A stretch of DNA of 64,000 bases from Lineus longissimus (taxonomy: Eukaryota > Nemertea > Pilidiophora > Heteronemertea > Lineidae): assembly GCF_910592395.1 (NCBI RefSeq), contig NC_088319.1, positions 3,846,001-3,910,000 on the forward strand. The letters are read 5' to 3'. The notes under the pieces were generated by a model. That model was not told where the DNA came from. It made no database searches and saw nothing but the letters and a program-made list of their open reading frames with translations. Below are positions 29,101 to 35,100 of this stretch, one piece after another (the stretch's first letter is position 1; every line of letters begins with the position of its first letter). A program made the position numbers and the translations under genes.

Positions 29101-32100
29101 TCTGGTTGATGCCATACCAAAGAATTGGAAAAAGCGTATAAAGGAAGGCGGATGTAAACTGGTCGAATTTATGCCGGTAAATATTGTTGCTATCAAAAAC
29201 TGTGCTAAACCAACTCAAATCTTATATATTATTTCACAATTGGAGATTTTTGTCGCGCGAACTTCGACTTTATTGCGTGCTCAATGGCCTTGCTTTTTTT
29301 GTGACATAGTCATCAATATTGCCCAAACAGGACAGTACCGTATTTCCTTACCTTAATGCATCAAAAAGTGCATTTTGGATGATGTTTTGTTTCAAACGAT
29401 TGCACACTTAACCACTAAACAGCTAACAAAACAACCCAAACCATGTCCGTGTTGTTGACGTCGCGATATTTCCTCCTTGGCCGTTGCGTTCACAGTTCCC
29501 AACAACTCCGTGAGAGCACGGGTATATGCTAGTATATTATAAAAGGGTGATCAAAATGTATGCAACATGTCCGGATAAATCACAACGCAAATGGGAAAAC
29601 TTATTTGGAGAGGACATTGATTGGTCATCAATCTATTCAATTCCATTCATTTGTACGAGGGAGACCAAATTGCGATTTTTCCAGTTAAAAATACTGCATC
29701 GTATTTTGCCTACCAATGTTCTCTTGCATAAATATGGCATTAGCGAATCCAGAATGTGCAGCTTCTGTGGCTTTTTCACGGAAACTTTGGAACATGTCTT
29801 TTTTGAGTGTACCCACGCAAAGTCAGTATGGTTGCGATTGTCAGAGTAGCTCTCGGATCATGGCGAACAAATTCTACCAAATCTCCGAGAAGTAATTCTG
29901 GGAGATCCTCATTCATCGGAACTGGTCCAGCATATCAATTTAATTGCAAAACAATTCTTGTATCACTGTAAACTCAGACAATCGCAACCATTCTTCAGAA
30001 ACTTATTATCAATGATACGGTTCACGTCGAGAGTAGAAAAGATCTATCTCAGACACGATAAGTTCATGATGAAATGGGGCCTTCTCATAGATGCCCTGGA
30101 AAATATAGCATAACATACACTGTACATTTCGTCGAGTAATTGCACGCTGACCCACTTTTGCCTCGTTATCTGTAGCTGCAAAAGGAATTGACTATACCCT
30201 GAACCGTTTTGAACAACAAGGTCGCCATCTATCGTTTTATATTGTAACAATATTATGTACTTGCATGCCCTCGTATTCTGTAGAACTTCATGTAACAGTT
30301 GTGCTTTTGGTGAATAAAATTATCAATTACAAAAAAAAAAAACACCGAAGTTTTCACCTAGAAATCGGAAGTTCTAGCGGTAAACAACATGGCAGGATAC
30401 CTAGCGACAAGTTCCTGTACTAATTTGCTATTGAAAACATCGTCTGATTCAGGTCTTTCCCAAGTCGCAGTTCTGCGTACATCCGCACAGATCGGAAATT
30501 TTTTTTGGTCGCAAAAATGCGTACATCCGCAGCGAAAGGGTTAAACCATACAGAGGGAAAAGCAATGGCTGTTCATACTCAACCTTTCAACAAAAAATTA
30601 TTTCATGACAGTCATCAATCTGGAAGAAATCTAAAATCAGAATGTACGAATTACCAAAAAATATTTCAGAGCAAAGCAGAACTGTTTGATACTTACGCAA
30701 GACAGCCTCCTGTTTCTTTCTTTCCAATTTGCGAATGATCTGGGCGACTTCTGGATCCTGGTACATGTCGAAAGCGAGGTCATCGAGCGGCGAGATGTAG
30801 TCGGGACGATTGAAGATACCCGCCAGCACAGGGTCCATACTCGCATCCCTCTCAGTTGGAAGATACACCTGAATATGAGAGGAAGCAATCATCAGGGCAA
30901 TAGAAAATACTTCCTGGTTTCTTCCTCAGAATTTTTGAGGTATACCCAGGCCTCAGATTTACGCCTGGTAATTTTTCATTTTGGGGACTAGATATTTACA
31001 CTATTCAGCCTAATTTGTCACGGCAAACTTTTGAAGTTATTTGTGATTCCAATGGCCAAAATTCAATGGACGTCTCAGAAATTGCCATCTCCACCAGAAA
31101 ATGACATATTTAGGGGCAAAATTGACCATTTTGAGGTGAAAAACATGCTTCAGAGGGTCAGTTACCCCTAAAAATTTGTGAGAAAAAAGTTTGAACAAAA
31201 AATTTCTGTAGATTTTTTTTGGCTAATTTGGGGACATGGCACCCTCTGGCAAAAATCAAATGGGCCCGGTAACAATGATGATGATGATGATGATGATGAT
31301 GATCAATCAATGATTCTTACCTCGTCATTATCATTATTTTTATCGAGGGAATCTCCGATTACATTGATGGCAATGACGCCAACCTGATTGTAGAGATTAT
31401 GCTTGTTCACGTGGTTTTTATGGATGACTAGCTTGAGGTAGACACCCATGGCATCCACGTGGACGGACTTCAATTCACGTGCTTTGTACCCAGTCTTCTC
31501 GTTGTCTGACACGGAGACATACCTACAAGAAAATGAGAAAATAAAATGTGAAATATTCGCAAAAAGAATGTTCACAAATTAATAATTTTTTTTATTAGGC
31601 ACCGAGACTGAATTCCTCTTGATTCTAATATTTATGCTTACCTCCCAGATCGCGAAAATAAAATGGGTATGAATACTTTATTACCAGGTCTGCGGTATCA
31701 ACCTGAAGCAGAGTGGATAAGGGGGCATGTTCCATCCTCAGGTTATGTGTATCTGCAGGAAGATTGGAGTTGCCTAATGATCAAAAGGGGGTACATGTAT
31801 ATTGCAATGCTTCTTTCAAGCAAATTTGCCGGCCCAGACAGATTAGTGGCAGATCACAGCTTGATACCTCAATGCCATGGCCCAATCTGTATAACATGTT
31901 AGAACATTATTGGACGTCATGGCCTTGATCAGAATGCTCAGATTCCAAATGCCATGGTCCAATCTGTATAACATGTTAGAACATTATTGGACGTCATGGC
32001 CATGATCAGAATGCTCAGATTCCAAATGCCATGGCCCAATCTGTGTAACATGTTAGAACATTATTGGATGTCATGGCCATGATCAGAATGCTCAGATTCC

Positions 32101-35100
32101 AAATGCCATGGCCCAATCTGTGTAACATGTTAGAACATTATTGGATGTCATGGCCATGATCAGAATGCTCAGATTCCAAATGCCATGGCCCAATCTGTGT
32201 AACATGTTAGAACATTATTGGACGTCATGGCTATGATCAGAATGCTCAGATTCCAAATGCCATGGCCCAATCTGTATAACATGTTAGAACATTATTGGAC
32301 GTCATGGCCATGATCAGAATGCTCAGATTCCAAATGCCATGGCCCAATCTGTGTAACATGTTAGAACATTATTGGATGTCATGGCCATGATCAGAATGCC
32401 CAGATTCCAAATGCCATGGCCCAATCTGTGTAACATGTTAGAACATTATTGGACGTCATGGCCATGATCAGAATGCTTAGATTTCAAATGCCATGGCCCA
32501 ATTAGTATAACATGTTAGAACATATTGGACGGCATGGCCATGATCAGAATGCCCAGATTCCAAATGCCATGGCCCAATTAGTATAACATGTTAGAACATT
32601 ATTGGACGTCATGGCCATGATCAGAATGCCCAGATTCCAAATGCCATGGCCCAATCTGTATAACATGTTAGAACATTATTGGACGTCATGGCCATGATCA
32701 GAATGCTCAGGTTCCAAATGCCATGACCCAATCTGTATAACATGTTAGAACATTATTGGACGTCATGGCCATGATCAGAATGCTCAGATTCCAAATGCCA
32801 TGACCCAATCTGTGTAACATGTTAGAACATTATTGGACGTCATGGCCATGATCAGAATGCTCAGATTCCAAATGCCATGGCCCAATCTGTGTAACATGTT
32901 GGAACATTATTGGACGTCATGGCCATGATCAGAATGCTCCGATTCAAAATGCCATGGCCCAATCTGTATAACATGTCAGAACATTATTGGACGTCATGGC
33001 CATGATCAGAATGCTTAGATTACAAATGCCATGGCCCAATCAGTATAACATGTTAGAACATTATTGGACGTCATGGCCATGATCAGAATGCTCAGATTCC
33101 AAATGCCATGGCCCAATCTGTATCACATGTTAGAACATTATTGGACGTCATGGCCATGATCAGAATGCTCAGATTCCAGAAGGAGAAGAATGTAATGTAT
33201 GCTTTCTAGAACAACACAGAAAGAACCTGGCATCACCGGTAGAGAGCAAGTACATTTTTTTACGTCTCTGATCTTCTATTATAATGAAATCAACGACACC
33301 GCACCCGGTGCTGCGTTACCTAAGAGAATAGAAAAGAGGATTAAAAAAATGTCAGAAATGGTCAGCATTGTTTACAGAGAGAGACAGAAACCGAGTGCAC
33401 CTTACCCCAGCCGAGTATATCTGGCATTCTGTAAGTTCATTCCGGTTCCGTCAGGCACATCCCCAACATAGAATTCGATTTTGGTGGCTGAAGATAGATA
33501 ATACAAGATATGAATCTGAATGATGATGATTGATGTGAATGATATAAAATCCAGTTATAAACATTATCTCCTTCTTCTTCTTCAGCGTTCGCTCTGCACT
33601 CGGAGGTGATTTTCTCCAGGGAGTATTCCTCCTCCAAGACGGGATGAGTGTTTATGCGCGACACTACGGTTATGCGCCAATTGGGTTTGGCCTAGTGAAT
33701 CCGACTTCGGAGAGAGGTTGAGTCCACGCAAGCTACTCATGTTTCTCACTTGGTGGGGTCTTTAAGTAACCTGCCCTGGCAAAGACACCAGGTACAAGGA
33801 ACCTCGGTTTCAAGTCTCATTTGAAGGACTTCATCTTACTCTCACAAACATGTCACACACCATCACATATTCGAATACTTACGAATAAGAAACTGATGAG
33901 ATAGAAGTTGAATTTTCCTCAGTCGTACACGCTCATCTAACTGAATGACAAGATCTTGAGGATACAAGCAGAACCTGGAATTGAAATCATATTGTCGATA
34001 TACCAACCAAGAATCTGAATTCTGAATCTGAATCTGAAAATATTTCACCATTGGGTTGGGAACTTAAACAACATACTTTTTTTTAAATTTCTTCCCCAGG
34101 CTGTTTCATGTCAATATGTACAGTAACAGTGCAGAGCCATTGCTGCAACACTGATGGTAAAGCAAGCATTTCAGGTAAATAGACATGTATTATACGCGCC
34201 GGTCACCGATCCAAAGGTTGACCGCGCTCAACGTTGCAACGTTTGCTTCACACAAACAACAGTTCTCCTGCTAACTGTTTTGTTATTGCCGCTTGGTTTT
34301 ACGCCTGCTGTGCCAAGAAGTTTGGGCATGGAAAAATGTTATGTAGAACAGAATAGAACTCTAGTCTGATATTATCAAGAATTTAAAAAAACTAAGAATT
34401 TGGAAGCAAAATTACAGCATCTTTATCTCCATGTAGCACTAGGTACCAAATTCTGACAAGTTGGGAAATGGTATTTTTAAGGATGTCCTCCAACCCCTCT
34501 GTAGACTGTAGTGTCTAAAGGCATGTGACTGCAAGTACCTGCAATAACGACCCCCAGCATAGCACAGTGTAGGTTTTCGCACTATGACGACAAGCCTTAT
34601 ATCTTCTTTTTAATTTATCTTTGGGAGTTCAGAGCTAAATGAGTTATCATTTCGTTTGTCTTACTCTTGATCCAAATAATGATTCATATCTTTCAATAAA
34701 ATAACATCCTGAGTCTGAGAAGCTTTCAGACTTTTTTAAGTTCCAATTTCTTAGTTTTTCTTACATCTATCTCAATATCATTCGCTAAAGCAAGTTGGAA
34801 GTTACACAAAATAACCAAGGACACAATACAGTGGAACCTCTGTTAGCGGATACCTCTCTATTAAGGACACTAGTTTTGATCCCAAATAGGTTGTTTCCAT
34901 TCAATTTGACCTCTCTAATCAGGACACCTCTCTATTAAGGACAGAACTTGTCAGTCCCGGAGGTGTCCATAATAGAGAGGTTCTACTGTAAATGTTTTGC
35001 AATGAACACTTCAAGTGTGGTTTGTTTACCTCTGTGATTGCCATCCTCTTGTGGTAGGACTGTGGCTGTTCAATTCAACAGCCTTGTACACATCATCCTG

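Larger units (their letters stand above)
25200..30340 (+). mobile_element. Tx1/L1-like non-LTR retrotransposon, disabled
   Basis: Target duplication AACACCGAAGTT at 25188-25199 and 30341-30352, with a poly-A at 30331-30340. Contains an ORF1 and an endonuclease/RT ORF2, both broken. Its insertion into the TTAA element is later than that element's own insertion. Confidence 0.92.
24678..30540. mobile_element. TTAA-flanked (piggyBac-type) nonautonomous element, split by a LINE
   Basis: TTAA at 24674-24677 and 30541-30544 flank a 13-bp inverted repeat CCCTTTCGCTGCG / CGCAGCGAAAGGG. A subterminal GCGTACATCCGCA occurs twice at the right end. TTAA duplication and CCC termini are hallmarks of piggyBac elements. 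Without the LINE the element is about 720 bases and has no transposase. Confidence 0.85.

Noticed and set aside
31866-33178. CRISPR-like array
   Set aside because: Head-to-tail 77-bp units without unique spacers; eukaryotic satellite.
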